Positions 1-12,200 of a DNA stretch of 64,000 nucleotides are shown piece by piece. Under the pieces are notes generated by a model, which did not search any database, was not told the origin of the DNA, and saw nothing but the letters and a program-made list of their open reading frames with translations. Where the stretch lies: positions 3,658,001 to 3,722,000 of the forward strand of contig NC_026504.1 in NCBI RefSeq assembly GCF_000182925.2, read 5' to 3'. Made by a program: the position numbers and the translations under genes. Position 1 is the first letter of the stretch; each line of letters starts with the position of its first letter. Origin of the DNA: Neurospora crassa OR74A. Its lineage: Eukaryota > Ascomycota > Sordariomycetes > Sordariales > Sordariaceae.

Positions 1-264
1 ATTGAGCTGGTTTCATAGAGGTAAAGTCCGCTCCCCAATGCCAACTGTCCACTGAGACATGCCTTTGCCATTCCTTCCAATGCCCTTCCAAATGCCCCAA
101 ATGCCTATGCTAAGTGGCAAGAGGTCTTTTTTTATGAAAACTCAATCCCTAATGTCCTGTCCGAAAGTCATCCATGAATGCATAATGAATTTCCTGGGTA
201 TCATGCCGGGTGCCGATGCGCCGATGCTGATGCAAATGTCCCATCCCAAGCCAACCCAAACCCC

Positions 265-2469
265 CTAATGGAATCCAAGCTTCCTCTTCTCCTCAAAGCT
301 CATCTCCTTCCACTTCCTAACCCTCTTCGCCTCCTCATCCAGGCTCCTAACCTCCCCCCTCAACCACTCCACCTCCTTCACCTGGGCCTGCGCCATCGCC
401 AGGTCCATCGCCTCCTTGATCTCATCATACTGCTCCTTGGCAGTCCTGACATTACCCTCCTCATCTTCATCATCCTCGGGGTAAATACCCCGGGCCATGT
501 TCTCCCTCTCCTCTCTAATCGCCTGGCGCCTGGCGGCTGGACAGAGCTTACAAGCCTTCTCGGGAGCCGTGGCCTTTGCCGAGGTATCGCAAAGCCACCA
601 CCCGCCATGCTCGCGCTTCCACGAGGTAGGCCACTCGGGATGCGGGTCATGAAACTCGTCGACGATATTGGAGAGCGGCTTCTTCTTGGTAGGAGCTCCC
701 TCCTCCTCCTCCTTCTTCTTCTCCTCCTTGGCCTTTTGGTGGAGCTCAGCAAACTTGACCATCAACTCGTAGAATCTGTCGTGCGGCTTGGAGGAACGGA
801 GCGGGACGATTTGTTGGGCGTCGAAGATTGGGAACCACGCGGGGACCTTCCGGGAGTTGTCGTGAGGGGCGGCGCACATGGGGTCGAGCATCTGGCCGGC
901 GGCGAAGAGGGTTTGCGGTTCGGTGAGTTCGAGATCCGCGAGGAGGGTGTCATCTTCGTTGTTGTTGTTGTTGTCGTCGTCCTCGCGGTCAAAGTCGGCG
1001 GCGGCGGTTGCTCTGCCTTTGCCTTTTCCCTTGGCTTTGTCTTTCTTGGCACTGGTGGCGCGGGCTTTGGCTTGCTTGTGTTGGCGCTTGGCCTCTTCCT
1101 CCACGTACTTCTGGCTCTGAAGTTTGATAAAACTCATGAGGCGCCTCTGCTCTTCTTGGTTTGCCTTGTCGTCGGCTTGGCGCTTGGCGTCGGCGCGATG
1201 GAGATCCGAGACGTGGATGCTGTCCAGATAGAGGGCCTTACCGACGATTAGTTCGTACTCGTGAAACTGCTTCGCGATCTCGAACAGTAGCTCTTGGCAC
1301 TTGTTGTTGTTCTCCTCCTGTTGCATTTTGAGTTCATTCTCGCGAGCCTGAGCGAGGAATCTCTGGGTGCCGACTAGGACGTTGAGGCCGCGTACGCGCT
1401 TGAGCTTGTGTCTAAGGCTCGAGAGTTCCTCGTAGATTTTACCATTCGCCAAGTGAATCTCTTTGACCCTTGCTTGAAGAGCATCCACCTGAGCCTGGAT
1501 GTCCTTGATGGACTTGACGTAATGCGTAGTGTCCTCGTGCAGAAAGTCGAGCCAACCGTCGAGCTCGTGGGTGAAGCCGAAAAGCTTGCCTTTGTCGAGT
1601 TTGGAGACGTCGTCACAAGGCTGTTCAACACAATGGCCGACAAAGTCGTCGTATCGCATAAGCTTGCCGTCGTTGACCCAAGGATCCCTGATCGTCTCGA
1701 CGTGCTCCCAGGGGAAGGCTTCTGCTGCCGCTTGGTTTAGAGACTTTGCTGGGTATCTGATGGCGTTGAACATAAAGAACGGAAAGTCAGTCGATTCCTT
1801 CATGACTCTGTGCCAGGGGTGCAAGAAGTATTCCGGTCCTTCAACTATCTCGCCGACGGGGAGACCAAGGTAGGCCTCGGGCGATCGGAATCTGGGGTCA
1901 TTCTTGCGATCAACTACCGCGGTGGAGGACTCGCCCTCTTCCTCCGTCGTGTTGTTACCAGGTAGAATGGCCGCTTGTGCCAAAATGGTCGCCCCTGACA
2001 TGAAAGAGTCGGTGCCGGCATAACTCGTGGCATAGCTGGTACTAGCCAAGGTTGAAGATGACGCTGGAAGGGGGATATCTTGGGGTCTGGACGACGGAAG
2101 GGGGATATTGTGAGCACCCGAGGGACGGCTACTGGCCGTGAGCAAGCCTGGGGTTTGCTGACCCGGGCAAGAAGGGCGAGGAGAGCGGGACATGTTCTTG
2201 AGGCTATAAGCAGTGGCTATACTTGTAGCTAGGGTAGGTCTTGGGACCGTCATGAGTCGGCCCACCACGGGGTTGGGGAGTGAAATGGTATCCCGCGTAG
2301 GGCGGGGTCTTCTTGGAATAACCATATTGTCGTTGCGTTCGACTACTGAAGAAAATGATGCGGCTTCGTTGTTGACGCGTACCTTTTCTGATGAAGAAGG
2401 ACGTAACAGTTGATGAGGTCTGACAGTGAAGATCAAGATAATCGAATAGTGGGTAAGCGTCGTGTTCAT
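265..2469 (-). CDS. Unrecognised coiled-coil, charged protein (734 aa)
   Basis: I do not recognise a family. The reading frame is uninterrupted. The N-terminal ~150 residues are Ser/Pro/Thr-rich and look disordered. A more ordered middle part (about residues 205-310) contains several Trp/Phe/Tyr residues. A heptad-like coiled coil follows (about 310-470), then a Lys/Ala-rich stretch, an Asp/Asn run, a Lys/Glu-rich run and a charged C-terminal tail. I chose the ATG at 2469 because it is the first ATG after about 660 bases with none on this strand. A good acceptor (TACAG) also lies 3 bases before it, which suggests a spliced leader. Later in-frame ATGs at 2325 and 2193 remain possible starts. 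No targeting signal or membrane segment is evident. A role as a scaffold or nuclear protein would be a guess. Confidence 0.7.
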   Translation of the reverse strand: MNTTLTHYSIILIFTVRPHQLLRPSSSEKVRVNNEAASFSSVVERNDNMVIPRRPRPTRDTISLPNPVVGRLMTVPRPTLATSIATAYSLKNMSRSPRPSCPGQQTPGLLTASSRPSGAHNIPLPSSRPQDIPLPASSSTLASTSYATSYAGTDSFMSGATILAQAAILPGNNTTEEEGESSTAVVDRKNDPRFRSPEAYLGLPVGEIVEGPEYFLHPWHRVMKESTDFPFFMFNAIRYPAKSLNQAAAEAFPWEHVETIRDPWVNDGKLMRYDDFVGHCVEQPCDDVSKLDKGKLFGFTHELDGWLDFLHEDTTHYVKSIKDIQAQVDALQARVKEIHLANGKIYEELSSLRHKLKRVRGLNVLVGTQRFLAQARENELKMQQEENNNKCQELLFEIAKQFHEYELIVGKALYLDSIHVSDLHRADAKRQADDKANQEEQRRLMSFIKLQSQKYVEEEAKRQHKQAKARATSAKKDKAKGKGKGRATAAADFDREDDDNNNNNEDDTLLADLELTEPQTLFAAGQMLDPMCAAPHDNSRKVPAWFPIFDAQQIVPLRSSKPHDRFYELMVKFAELHQKAKEEKKKEEEEGAPTKKKPLSNIVDEFHDPHPEWPTSWKREHGGWWLCDTSAKATAPEKACKLCPAARRQAIREERENMARGIYPEDDEDEEGNVRTAKEQYDEIKEAMDLAMAQAQVKEVEWLRGEVRSLDEEAKRVRKWKEMSFEEKRKLGFH

Positions 2470-2472
2470 CAA

Positions 2473-2527
2473 CTGTAGACAGAGTTAGACCAGTGATATA
2501 GTGGAGTGGCCTTTTGTTGATGCTTAC
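2473..2527 (-). other. Putative leader intron just upstream of the ATG
   Basis: On the minus strand a GTAAGC donor at 2527 and a CTACAG acceptor at 2473 bound a 55-bp segment with a CTAAC branch-like site. It ends 3 bases before the preferred ATG at 2469. No ATG lies upstream of it for over 600 bases, so it would be an untranslated intron. Confidence 0.5.
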
Positions 2528-2649
2528 CTCTGGTGAAGATGAAGTGATAGTCGACGCGATGATGGTCGTCAAGGGTTGATAGCTGAAGAGTAAGTGTCGA
2601 CGTGTGTTACGATCGTCAAGAGATGAAGGTGAACCGATATGACCGTAAA

Positions 2650-2724
2650 CTGATGATCGATGAATTAGTGTCAGTCGACGAGCGTACCAGCGGATGAGGA
2701 GTAGTAGATAGTTGAGCAGCTTAC
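2650..2724 (-). other. Possible second leader intron
   Basis: A GTAAGC donor at 2724 and an ATCAG acceptor at 2650 (minus strand) give a 75-bp candidate intron with a CTAATTC branch-like site. It supports a multi-intron untranslated leader for the gene at 265-2469. The acceptor choice is uncertain. Confidence 0.35.
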
Positions 2725-3652
2725 CTTGTGAAAATCGTTAGGTCAGAAGCCAACGACAGTTGGTAGTATTCTATCGACTGAAGCACGCAGTTCGAGTGGA
2801 ATAGTTGATGCACAATGGCGGAGATGTTCGTAGATGGAGGGGTATTGTCTGAGTTGAAGAGGTGCTGTTCTTGCAAAGTGGAATGCTGTGCGGAGCGGCA
2901 ACAGTAGGAGTTGCGGATTGCGCTGTTGGTTGGTAGTGGGAAGGGTGAGTTCTGACTAAAGAGAGGTTGAAAAAAAGATCTTATACCCTCCTACCGTCGA
3001 CGGTCACCCTCCACTGTCGCACTCCAGGTTTGTTGTCGCCGACGAGGGAAGTGTGGTTTAAGGCAGATAGACAGTAAACACTTGCGCTGTAACGGTCAAA
3101 CAGAGGAGCAGGTTTGGAAAACTGGTGATGTTCCATGAACAGCCCCACGAACAGCCAAGAACAGTGATGCTGTTGCCAGATCAAGTGCGGTGGATGCAAG
3201 AACAGAGAGCACAGTCCAACTAGTGCCGTCTGTTGTTCAGTACGTACTCGTTTCGGTGCCCTCGCCGTCCTCAGCAAGGCTTAGGGGTGGTCGGCGGCAG
3301 CGACAGTGGACGGTCTCAACAAAAGGGGTGACGTAACGGATTCAGGTCGTCCGATATTCAACGAGCAGGTGAAGGTACGCGAGCCTCGTCCTCGAGGCTG
3401 GACGCTTACAACCGTGGCTACCCAGCCTTGACGACCCTTCGACTTTGAACCTTAGTGAGGCAAAACACAACAGGGCACACGCACACCGCACCTGATTCGA
3501 GGCTGGGGAATCGTAAATTTGGTCTATCGACGACGATAGTATTGGCAACGGTTACAATGACGACAGCAAAGACCGAGAGCAAAGCGCCAGATGAAAAGAA
3601 CTCGACATGATTGATAGAGGCATGCTTTGATAGAACAAGATCAAGAGAATTC

Positions 3653-5753
3653 CTAGAGTGCCATAGCCGCAACAGACCCAACTGACACCGTCTCGCGTAG
3701 TCGTTTGTCCTTCTCAAGCAACAAGATCTGCTTCTTCTTCCGCTTCTTGACCGCCGACAAGTCCGCAAACCTGCCACGCGCCCCATGCTTAAACTTGGTG
3801 ATCATATCCGACGCCGCACCTCTCGTGACATCCGTGGGCTCGACCGGCTCCTGCCCGCGACGAATCGTCCGGTTGATAAACTTAATCTGGCCGTCGGTTG
3901 CGGGATCATCGCGCCACTTCATACCTCTGTGGATAAAGTTGCGAGGGTACTTTCCTTGTCCAGCTGATGAGGCAAGAAAGCTGTCGGCACCGTGAACGGC
4001 GTCGGCAAATGTTTCGGCCTTTAGGATCTCGCGTGGTGACGCATAGGGAGATTTGGATGGCGTGGACACAGGCAGCGTGCGCACTTCGTAGGCAACCCAT
4101 GGTGGTGCCCCTTGCTCTTCTTCCTCGGGCGCAACCTTCTCCAGCTTGACGTAGGAGCCGTCAGGGCCACTGATAACATACTTGTCCTGCCCGATCATCA
4201 CCCAGGAGTACTGGCTGATCGAGCGGATGTGTCTCTCGCCCGACGAGTCGGCAATCAAGTCAAAGACCGACTCGTACTCGGTGAAGGTAACAGCCCATTC
4301 ACCCTGCGGCGCCGGATTTGTGCGCTCAGTCGAGTAATAGACAGTCTCCTTCCTTGCCTCCTCCTCTGCCCTTCGCTCTCCTTGTTCCTTCATATCCTCC
4401 ACCGACGCTTCCTCCACCAACAGATCCGGATCGAGCCCAAACAGCGTTGGTGTCGTGACGATTCCCGTCGCCAAGCTTGATACCATATCGATAATATGAC
4501 AATTCTCCTTGCCGGGGTACAACCTCATGCCGCGTCCAATCATCTGAATCAGCAGGTTCCTTGACTTTGTCGGCCTCGCCATTAAGATACAGTCGATATT
4601 TGGGATATCCGTCCCCTCCGTGAACACCCCGCAGTTCACCAGCACAGGGAATTCGAACCTTTTAAACGCGTCCAAAATGTCGGCCCGCTCCTTGGCGGGC
4701 GTGTCACTCGTCACAAACCGCGCGTCGTAGCCGTATCGCCTGAATGTGGCCGTCATGTCCGCTACGTGGGCGAGGTCGACGCAAAACACCAGTGTGGACT
4801 TGCGGTTACCTGCTTTGGCGTACCAAGTACGCACAGCGATGTCGTTGGTTGCCTCGGAATTGACGACGCTAGAAAGCTGTGCTATGTCAAAGTCTCCTCC
4901 CGCACCCTTCTTGACATTGCTCAGGTCTACCGATGAGTCGACGGTGGTGAAAATGACGTCGGACAACCATTTGTCGCCAATCATGTCAACGTAGTCCTTG
5001 TGGTAGACAATTTCATCGATAGCTGCTCCCAACCGGAGACCGTCTGCTCTCGAGAAAGTGGCCGAGACGCCGACCAGATGGGGCGAGTCGATCTGCTTTT
5101 GTCGGAGACCAAAGTGCTCGAGGGTGCGCAGGTAGCCGGGGGCGACAATGTGGTGGGCTTCGTCAACGAGGACGAGCTTGAAGCGCGATGGGTCGAACTT
5201 GAGCAGACGATCACCGGAGATGATGGACTGCAGACTAGCGACAGTAATGTCGGCGATGCCGGAGGCTTTGACGTTGCCCATCTCGACTTCGACCGTCTTG
5301 TGCGGGTAGGTGTTGGCGCAGTGACGGGCGGCTTGCTCGACTAGTTCCCGGCGGTGGGCGATGATGAGGGTTTGGGTGGCATTGTCAGAACGAGGCTCGA
5401 TGCGGTCAATGAGGTGGGTGAAAATGACCTTGATAAGAGTTTAGTAAGTGGTTATTCGTGATAGTTGTGAGAAGGGGGTGGCCCACGGTTTTACCAGCAC
5501 CGGTAGCTAATGAGACTCCCAGCCGTTTGTGACCCTGGTTGATCGCTGCCAGGACGGACTGGATGCATTCTTCTTGATAATCACGAAGTTGGATTTGTTG
5601 TGACAGGGCGTTTGCCAGACGGACTGAGCCTGTGAATGATCGTGAGTGGCAATTTGATCGTGATGATGATGGGCTGCCCAACGTTCCTCTCCATATTGAG
5701 CTACGTGGTGTCGTAAGGCTCAATGTCCTTGTGGCTGTTATGAGCCTTCTCAT
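3653..5753 (-). CDS. IRC3: Irc3-like mitochondrial DEAD/H-box helicase (680 aa)
   Basis: This is a superfamily 2 DNA/RNA helicase resembling yeast Irc3, which acts in mitochondrial DNA maintenance. There are two exons, 5487-5753 and 3653-5428, separated by a 58-bp intron (GTGGGC...TCAAG). Splicing joins the Walker A end GAGKT to VIFTHLIDR in phase 0. Exon 1 has an Arg/Ser/Thr-rich N-terminus starting MRRLIT, typical of a mitochondrial presequence, followed by a Q-like motif (QLRDYQEE). Exon 2 holds DEAH (VDEAHH, about residue 177), SAT, the C-terminal helicase lobe and motif VI (MIGRGMR, about residue 381). A Lys/Arg-rich C-terminal extension follows. An in-frame ATG at 5765 is an alternative start four codons upstream. 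Assignment to helicase is firm; assignment to Irc3 rather than another mitochondrial SF2 helicase is likely. Confidence 0.88.
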
Positions 5754-6844
5754 AGAGACACTCATTCCTCCGAATTTACTTTGTTTACTCGCAGTGATGA
5801 TGTCTCTCTTTGACTGCCACTCGTCCGTCCTCTTTGTTCGCTCACCAACAGACAAAGCCCATGACACTCGACTCGAAGTGACGGTTGAGGGAGGTTTATA
5901 GTAATGTCATATGATAAGGAGCGACTGAGCGAAAAAGGGCAATTGAAAATATGAAGATTCTACAATGTTCGCCGGACTCCGGATGGTTGATGTTTCAGTG
6001 AGATGTTGTTGTCCAAGGCAGGCGCATGTGATGGTCGTCGAAAGCTGTGCGTTTAGCAAGCAACCTCTGCCGAGATCACTGTTCACCAATCATACCTCTA
6101 GCCATTGTTTCGCTGCTGCGCATGTCCCAAGGACTTTGTATTCTCTATATACCGAACAATACTGTTGGTGACCTATTGCTGACCCTGGATATGCCCTCAA
6201 CCAGTCCTCCTTCCTCCATCTTATTTCAGATCCATTATCTTGTCCAACTCAAATGGTGTTGTTAGCATCGTCGTCCATTGCTGACTTGAACTTTCATCAA
6301 CCAGGTGGGTCATGCTGTTAGAAAGACTGTGCCTGTCAAAACGATCAAGACGTACCTTGGTCGATGTGATTGGTTGTAGGTGCTGCGGTTAAAGTGGGGA
6401 TCCGAAAAGGTACCTGATCTGCAGTCACTGGTCTACAGAATATTCGCAACGTCGAAAAACCACTTTCACAGGATCATCAATGAATCATCATAGCTGGTTG
6501 TCTACCTAGATACATCAGAGACTTTAGTGTAATACTTACTTGAGCTATCAACCAAATCTGATGAGACAAAGGTCGTTCCTGTCTATCACGTTGACTTTTT
6601 GGTACGAGTCCAACTTCTACGTATTCTAGGTATCTGTTCGTTCCCCACATTCAAGTGCATGGATTTCCTCACTTCACATCTTCGTCTCCTTCAACTCCGT
6701 CGCAACGTCTATCTTACACACAATGACAAGCCAGCTTGAGAAGTCGCAACCTTGTCCATGATTTCATGATATTATCTTGTCCTTGATACATCTGCCCTTT
6801 CTCCGTTGTTCTCATCCAATCGAGGCAAAGAAAAAAGCAGTCAG
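5754..6844. promoter_or_regulatory. Divergent promoter region, helicase / RRN5-like
   Basis: About 1.1 kb lies between two divergently transcribed genes. I found no ORF with coding character, no repeat and no RNA gene. ATGs occur at around 6720-6780, so the leader of the rightward gene is probably short. Confidence 0.5.
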
Positions 6845-9028
6845 ATGGATTCAGACCCTGGACTCAGTGACCACCATGCCGCCGGCAATGGCTCTCCCCA
6901 CCATCAACGACCACGACGCTCAGTCCGAAGCCAAAGTCGAAGTCTACAGCCAGAGTCTGACGCAGATCATCACTGTGTAAAAACCGAACCTCAAAGCGAC
7001 CACGATAACGACAGAAATGACGCCGAGTCGCATTACGGAAGCGCCATCGACGATGCTGAATTCGACTACGCCCAGCTAGACGGCATCCCTCGCCGCCGAC
7101 ACCAGGTAGAATCGGCAGGCAGCGAATATGAACCACCTTCCGATGAAGACGTCGACCTAGAAAAGACAAAGAGGGGAAGGTCGCGCTCGCGATCGAAATC
7201 CGTCCTCACCCCGCGCCCTCCAAAACGTTCATCAGACGGCCTAGCTCTCCATGCAGAACGGCCCCCAAAACGGCACAAAACCCCCTTCAACCACTCCTAC
7301 CTCGCCCTCCTGAACGCCGACATTACCGATGCCGCCTCGCGCTTCGTTCCCTCCGGCGACGAAACCACCCAGCAACTAGCTTCTTCCCAGATCGGTCTCA
7401 CCGTCTGGACCCCCGCTGAAAAAGAGCTCTTCTTTTCCGCAGTCTCCCGTCTCGGCCCAGACTCCGCTTCCGCCATCGCTTTACGAATCCGCACCAAAAG
7501 CGAGCTCGAAGTTGCCGAGTACCTGGAAGTCTTTCGGCAGACCATCAAGACTAGGCAGGACCCCAAACTCGCAACCCTGGCGCAGTTGCTGCAGCCCCTG
7601 ACGCCAGCCGAGGTTCCGGCGGCTGTGGAACTAAGTCAGCAGTGCTGTAATGCCCTCGAGGAGGCGGCAGATGCGGTCGCTAGCAGGCAAGAGTCGTGGG
7701 AGGAGGTGGAAGAGATGCGGAAGTGGGGGGAGAACAGGTGGTTGATCAGGAAGGATAACGTAAAGGGGTTGGAGATGGAGGCAAGAGAGGAGACGGAGAA
7801 AAAGACGGAAAGGAAGCAGAGAGAAGAAAAGGGAAAAGGCAAAGATGCGAATCAAGATGGTGATTATGAGGCGTTAGTAAAAACCGAGGAGGACGTCGAT
7901 GAATTTGGCCGAAGGAAATTGCCCGCTCTTGACCTGTTCCGAGTTCGAAAAATGCTCGACCTTTCCGAGAACGTCTTCATGAATTCTACCGTCGACGACT
8001 ACAACTGGAGCAGCATGTCCGACGAACCTCCTGCCATTCGAGCCACGGCCCTCGAGGATTTACATTCGCTGGTAGTCTCGCTAACGCGAAGGCTCGTTGC
8101 GGCAGTCATTTACATCAGCGAATCACGCATCAAAGCCAAACGGGCCGTTCACCCATCAACACGAAACCATGTCTGGGTACAGGACGTCGAAGCGGCAGTC
8201 CTTTCCCTAGGGTTAAAGAAGGATAGCCATCAATTCTGGGCTAAAGCAGCAAGACGGTTAAGACTGGATGTCTACGGGGACGAAGACCATGACTACAAGG
8301 AGGAACTGGCGCGAAAAGAGGAAGAAGGGATAGATGTGGACGTTGACATGATACGAGACGAACCAGAGCCAATGTCCTACCCCGAAGTAGAAGAAGCCCT
8401 AGGCCTCGAACCTGATACCAACCGCCCAGAATCCGACGACGCGGACGAATTTGACGAGGATGAACGAAGCGACGTCGAGTCTCTAGCCTCCCTTTCTTCC
8501 ACGCCTTCCCTCGACGAGCTCGACAATCTCGAACAGAATATCGAGGAGCCCACCCAGACTGAACCACATCCAATTGCTCCATCAAGCCCTGCCCCATCCG
8601 AACATCATCAACTGGACCCTGTCGAAGACGAAGCCATCAAATCCGAAGCCAAAGAACTACTCCGCTACTCGGCTCTTCCCATGGCCATCACTTCTCGTGC
8701 TAGACAAATCCTCTACGCTCGTATCCGCACACAGCGCGCTCAGGAGGCGTACGCTGACGCGCTGGACATGCGGGCTAGTTACAAGGAAGAGAAGAGGATG
8801 TGGCAGCTGTTGGGACGAGAGCCACCAGAGGACTTGGTCCTGGTTAAAGGGGAAATACCGCAGGAGCCGGTGGCTACGGGGAGGCATACGGGGGTTGATG
8901 AGCTGTTAGGGACGAGGGGGGTGGAAGTGGGCGCTTGGAGGGAAAAGGTTGAGGAGGGATTTAGAGGTGCTGAGTGGGAGGTTGAATGGCAAACGCATTT
9001 AGAAGATCCCAAGGAGCGTGGGAGGTGA
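6845..9028 (+). CDS. Rrn5-like RNA polymerase I upstream activation factor subunit (727 aa)
   Basis: This is a single-exon gene. I chose the ATG at 6845, the first in-frame ATG. The N-terminal ~140 residues are acidic and Ser-rich, with an Arg/Ser-rich patch (GRSRSRSKS) and likely nuclear localisation signals (PPKR, RPPKRHK). Residues ~160-240 carry the segment ALLNADITDAASRF followed by a SANT/Myb-like helix region around VWTPAEKELFFSA. I recognise this combination from fungal proteins annotated as Rrn5, a subunit of the Pol I upstream activation factor that binds rDNA promoters. The middle contains a Lys/Glu-rich charged segment and the C-terminal third is acidic with helical stretches. The assignment rests mainly on the SANT-like block. 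It could also be another SANT-domain nuclear factor. Confidence 0.65.
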   Translation: MDSDPGLSDHHAAGNGSPHHQRPRRSVRSQSRSLQPESDADHHCVKTEPQSDHDNDRNDAESHYGSAIDDAEFDYAQLDGIPRRRHQVESAGSEYEPPSDEDVDLEKTKRGRSRSRSKSVLTPRPPKRSSDGLALHAERPPKRHKTPFNHSYLALLNADITDAASRFVPSGDETTQQLASSQIGLTVWTPAEKELFFSAVSRLGPDSASAIALRIRTKSELEVAEYLEVFRQTIKTRQDPKLATLAQLLQPLTPAEVPAAVELSQQCCNALEEAADAVASRQESWEEVEEMRKWGENRWLIRKDNVKGLEMEAREETEKKTERKQREEKGKGKDANQDGDYEALVKTEEDVDEFGRRKLPALDLFRVRKMLDLSENVFMNSTVDDYNWSSMSDEPPAIRATALEDLHSLVVSLTRRLVAAVIYISESRIKAKRAVHPSTRNHVWVQDVEAAVLSLGLKKDSHQFWAKAARRLRLDVYGDEDHDYKEELARKEEEGIDVDVDMIRDEPEPMSYPEVEEALGLEPDTNRPESDDADEFDEDERSDVESLASLSSTPSLDELDNLEQNIEEPTQTEPHPIAPSSPAPSEHHQLDPVEDEAIKSEAKELLRYSALPMAITSRARQILYARIRTQRAQEAYADALDMRASYKEEKRMWQLLGREPPEDLVLVKGEIPQEPVATGRHTGVDELLGTRGVEVGAWREKVEEGFRGAEWEVEWQTHLEDPKERGR

Positions 9029-9232
9029 CAACCAGTGAAGTGTCACTTATGCGGTACGTGGAGTTTGGTAACTTTGGGGAAGACTGGGGGCAGAGGAAGG
9101 AAGATAGTCCCAAGATGGCCACTCAGAATCCGGGTTGGCTAGCATGTCATGTATGTTCACCGGACTCCTCTTGAAACACAAATGATACTGCAGGTTGGAA
9201 ATCTACAACACTACATCTTCGAATACATCCAT

Positions 9233-12200
9233 CTACAACCCACTCCCAAAAACCTCATCCTTCTTCGTCTTCCGATCCCACACCACCTGTCCATCACTCC
9301 TCCTCTTGAAATACACAATGCGATGCTGCGGGATGAATTCCTCATCCGTCTGCTCCGTCTTCCACATATCCAGTGCTCTCTCCTTCACTCCTAGGAACCG
9401 ATCCTCGTAACCAACCACGTAGTCAGAACTGTCGATGGCCGAGTCCCAGCGTAGTCTGTTCATCACGTCCCCTGCCGAGCGAAGCTTCGGGCCTGGTTCC
9501 AGTCTTGGTTGCTGCGTCTCCTCTATCGGTTTCTTGTTTTTGCCCTTTTTCTTCTTCGGAGCGGTGTCGTCGAGGTCCTCAAGCAATGAAGCGTCTTCCT
9601 CGTCGTCATCCTCAGGGTCAGAGTCTGACTCGTCTTCGCCAGGAGTGTACTCGCCTACCCAGTCGTTGCGAGTGTCGAGTTGGAGGTTGCGCAGTTCGGA
9701 GCGTTTCACTATGCTGGCGCTCATCCAGCTGCTCGAGGCATCAAAATACTTCTCGTCTGACCGGATGGCTTCCTCAAAGCGTTGAAGCGCGGTTTGGATG
9801 GCGCCAAGCGCGAGTTTGAGGTCTTCTTTGCTGGTAGTGGTATCGGCGTCGAGGCCCAGGAGGTAGGAGGCTTGGTAGTCGCGGGGTCCGGTTCCTTCGG
9901 TGGCCGTCTGCTCATCATTTTCGGCTTGTTGAGAGGCAGTGTCGGCCTCGACAAAGCGTCCAGGCCACATCCTGACATACACCCCGGGTGCCCTCCTATG
10001 AAGATCAACAAGGAGCATCACGCACCGACTCTCCAACCAGCCCACAAACTGCGCACCCTTCGACGACGACAATCCCCAATACTGCACATCAACCTTGACA
10101 TAGCTCTTGTACCCCGTCAAGAACTCCTCTGCACCACTTCCCTTTAAAAACTCCTTCCAGCTCTTCACTTCTCCCTTCACCAACAAGTCCCTCGCCCGCT
10201 TAAACTCGTCCTTCAGCGTCCTAACACTCCAAACACTCGCCTGCCCGCTAGTGTTCAGTCCCGGTCCAAACCACCCAAGCACAACCATCGCCTCCCTCCC
10301 CGTTCGTCTATACACCTCCTTCTCCCCTCCTTTTTCCCGCTTCAGCCTCAACCAAGGACAAACCTCATCATACACCATATCCTTCTCCCAATCAAACTGA
10401 GCATACTCTTCAAAGAAACTCGCCACCAACTCCTCCACCCCAACACCACTAACTCCCCCAGCCCCAAGCGCAAGAGCTTTATATACCCTTGCCAACATGA
10501 CCGAGATCTGTATCCCTCCCAAATACCCAAACCGCTGGGCATACACCCCCCTACCTTTCGCCCAGCTCCTCACAGCTCTATGGGCTTGCCTAAACACTGC
10601 CAAGTCAGGCACCGTCCGCCGCAAATAATCCAGATCCCTGGCCGCTTTCAGTTTCGTCAGCGTCAGCGCTGGCAAAGACCAGACGGCGTTTCCAGGCGGG
10701 GCTGTTGATAAGATGCGAGGCCAGTGCGAGGCAATGTGTGCCGCGGGACAGTATTGCAGGTCGAATTTGATTTGGCAGAGGGAGAGTTCGAGCATGGTGC
10801 CGGTTGAGGAAGAGATGCGGCGGAGGATTTTGGGTTGGTGTTCCTGAGAGTAGAGCGGGGAAGAGGAGGCGCGCCGGAGACGTTGGATGGCGAGGGAGAA
10901 GAAGGTGGTGGTGGAGAAGGGACCGATGGCTAGGACGTCGATGTCAGAGGAGGAGGTGTGAACTCCGAGAGCGAAGGAACCGACAGGGGTTATGATCAAG
11001 GGCGGCTGGTTGGATCGGGGTTGGGTCTCGGAGGTGGTAGTAAGATCGGTGGTTGGTGGCTGGGGAGACTGACTCGGGGGAGGTGTGTCAAGGAGGATGG
11101 CCTTGAGGGCTTGGAAAGCTGCTTTGCGCTTGTCTGTCTCTTCCTGGGAAGGAAGGATGTTGAGCTCAGCCATGGCCTCTTTCAGCGATCCTGGCTCGGA
11201 GAGAGGGCCGTCGAGTGGTGTAACCAGCTTGATAGACGTTTCTAACGTAGTGGCACCGCTCTTTTCCTCAGCCGCCTTCTCAGTCTGCTCAGTGGTATCC
11301 TGCTGAACAATCTTTAAAAGACACCTCACCCCCCAATGATCACTCCCATACTGCCCCATCTCATGACCCTGTCCTTTCTCCTGATCACTCTTGAGGAATC
11401 CAAACCGATTGAACCTCCCGATCCTCAACACCTGTTGACCCCTGACCAAAATCCGATCATACCTCTGCGGCCGCATATTCCCTCCACTACCCACCACCTT
11501 GGCTGCGACATCATTCCTGGTCGGATCGTAGGTAGCTCCTTGCTCGCCGGAAAACAACATATTATCCTCTCCTTCCTCGTCCCTGTCGTCCATGATGTCC
11601 TCCTCTTCTTGAGTCCATCCCTCTCCCAAAGCAGCACGACCTACCACCCAAGCGTCTTCCACCCCTAGGCCCTCTTCCTCCTTCCACATCCTTTCGACAC
11701 TATTCAGTGTCGCCATGGTTTCCCGGGAAATCTTCCCAGCTTTCACAGCTTGCTCAACAGTCCAGCTTGAAGATGTCAGATTGAAGTCCCCGGCAACCAC
11801 CCACGGATTCTCCGGAAATTTCTCCTTCAGATGCCCAATTACCCGCTGCATCTCTCCCTTCTTGGCAGCTACAGTCATGTCCGTCAGTCCATGACTCAAA
11901 TGAACCGCTGCCAGCACGAGGGGCTGACCAGGATTGCTTCCGTGGATGGTAGGAAACCGGGCAATGACAGAGCCTTTGTGCTTCCTAGCAAAAGGGAGCC
12001 AAGACCAGGAGAAGGGGTGTTTGGACAAGATAACTTGGTTGAGAAAGTTGGGGAGGGGAGATGCATCGGGTTGAGAGGGAGGGGGGTGGGAGACGTAAGG
12101 GTAGAGGTGTCGTAAGGCCTGGGATTCGGGAGATGTGTTGGAGGGGGAGAGAATGAAACAAAGGAAAGAGTCTGTGACTTCTTGAAGGAGAAGAATATCT

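Larger units (their letters stand above)
2470..3652. promoter_or_regulatory. Leader/promoter of the 265-2469 gene and 3' flank of the helicase gene
   Basis: This 1.2-kb interval holds no convincing coding sequence. Both flanking genes run leftwards. On the minus strand there is no ATG between 2470 and 3133, which fits a long leader carrying the candidate introns above. The rest would be promoter and the helicase terminator region. I saw no repeat or RNA gene. Confidence 0.5.
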
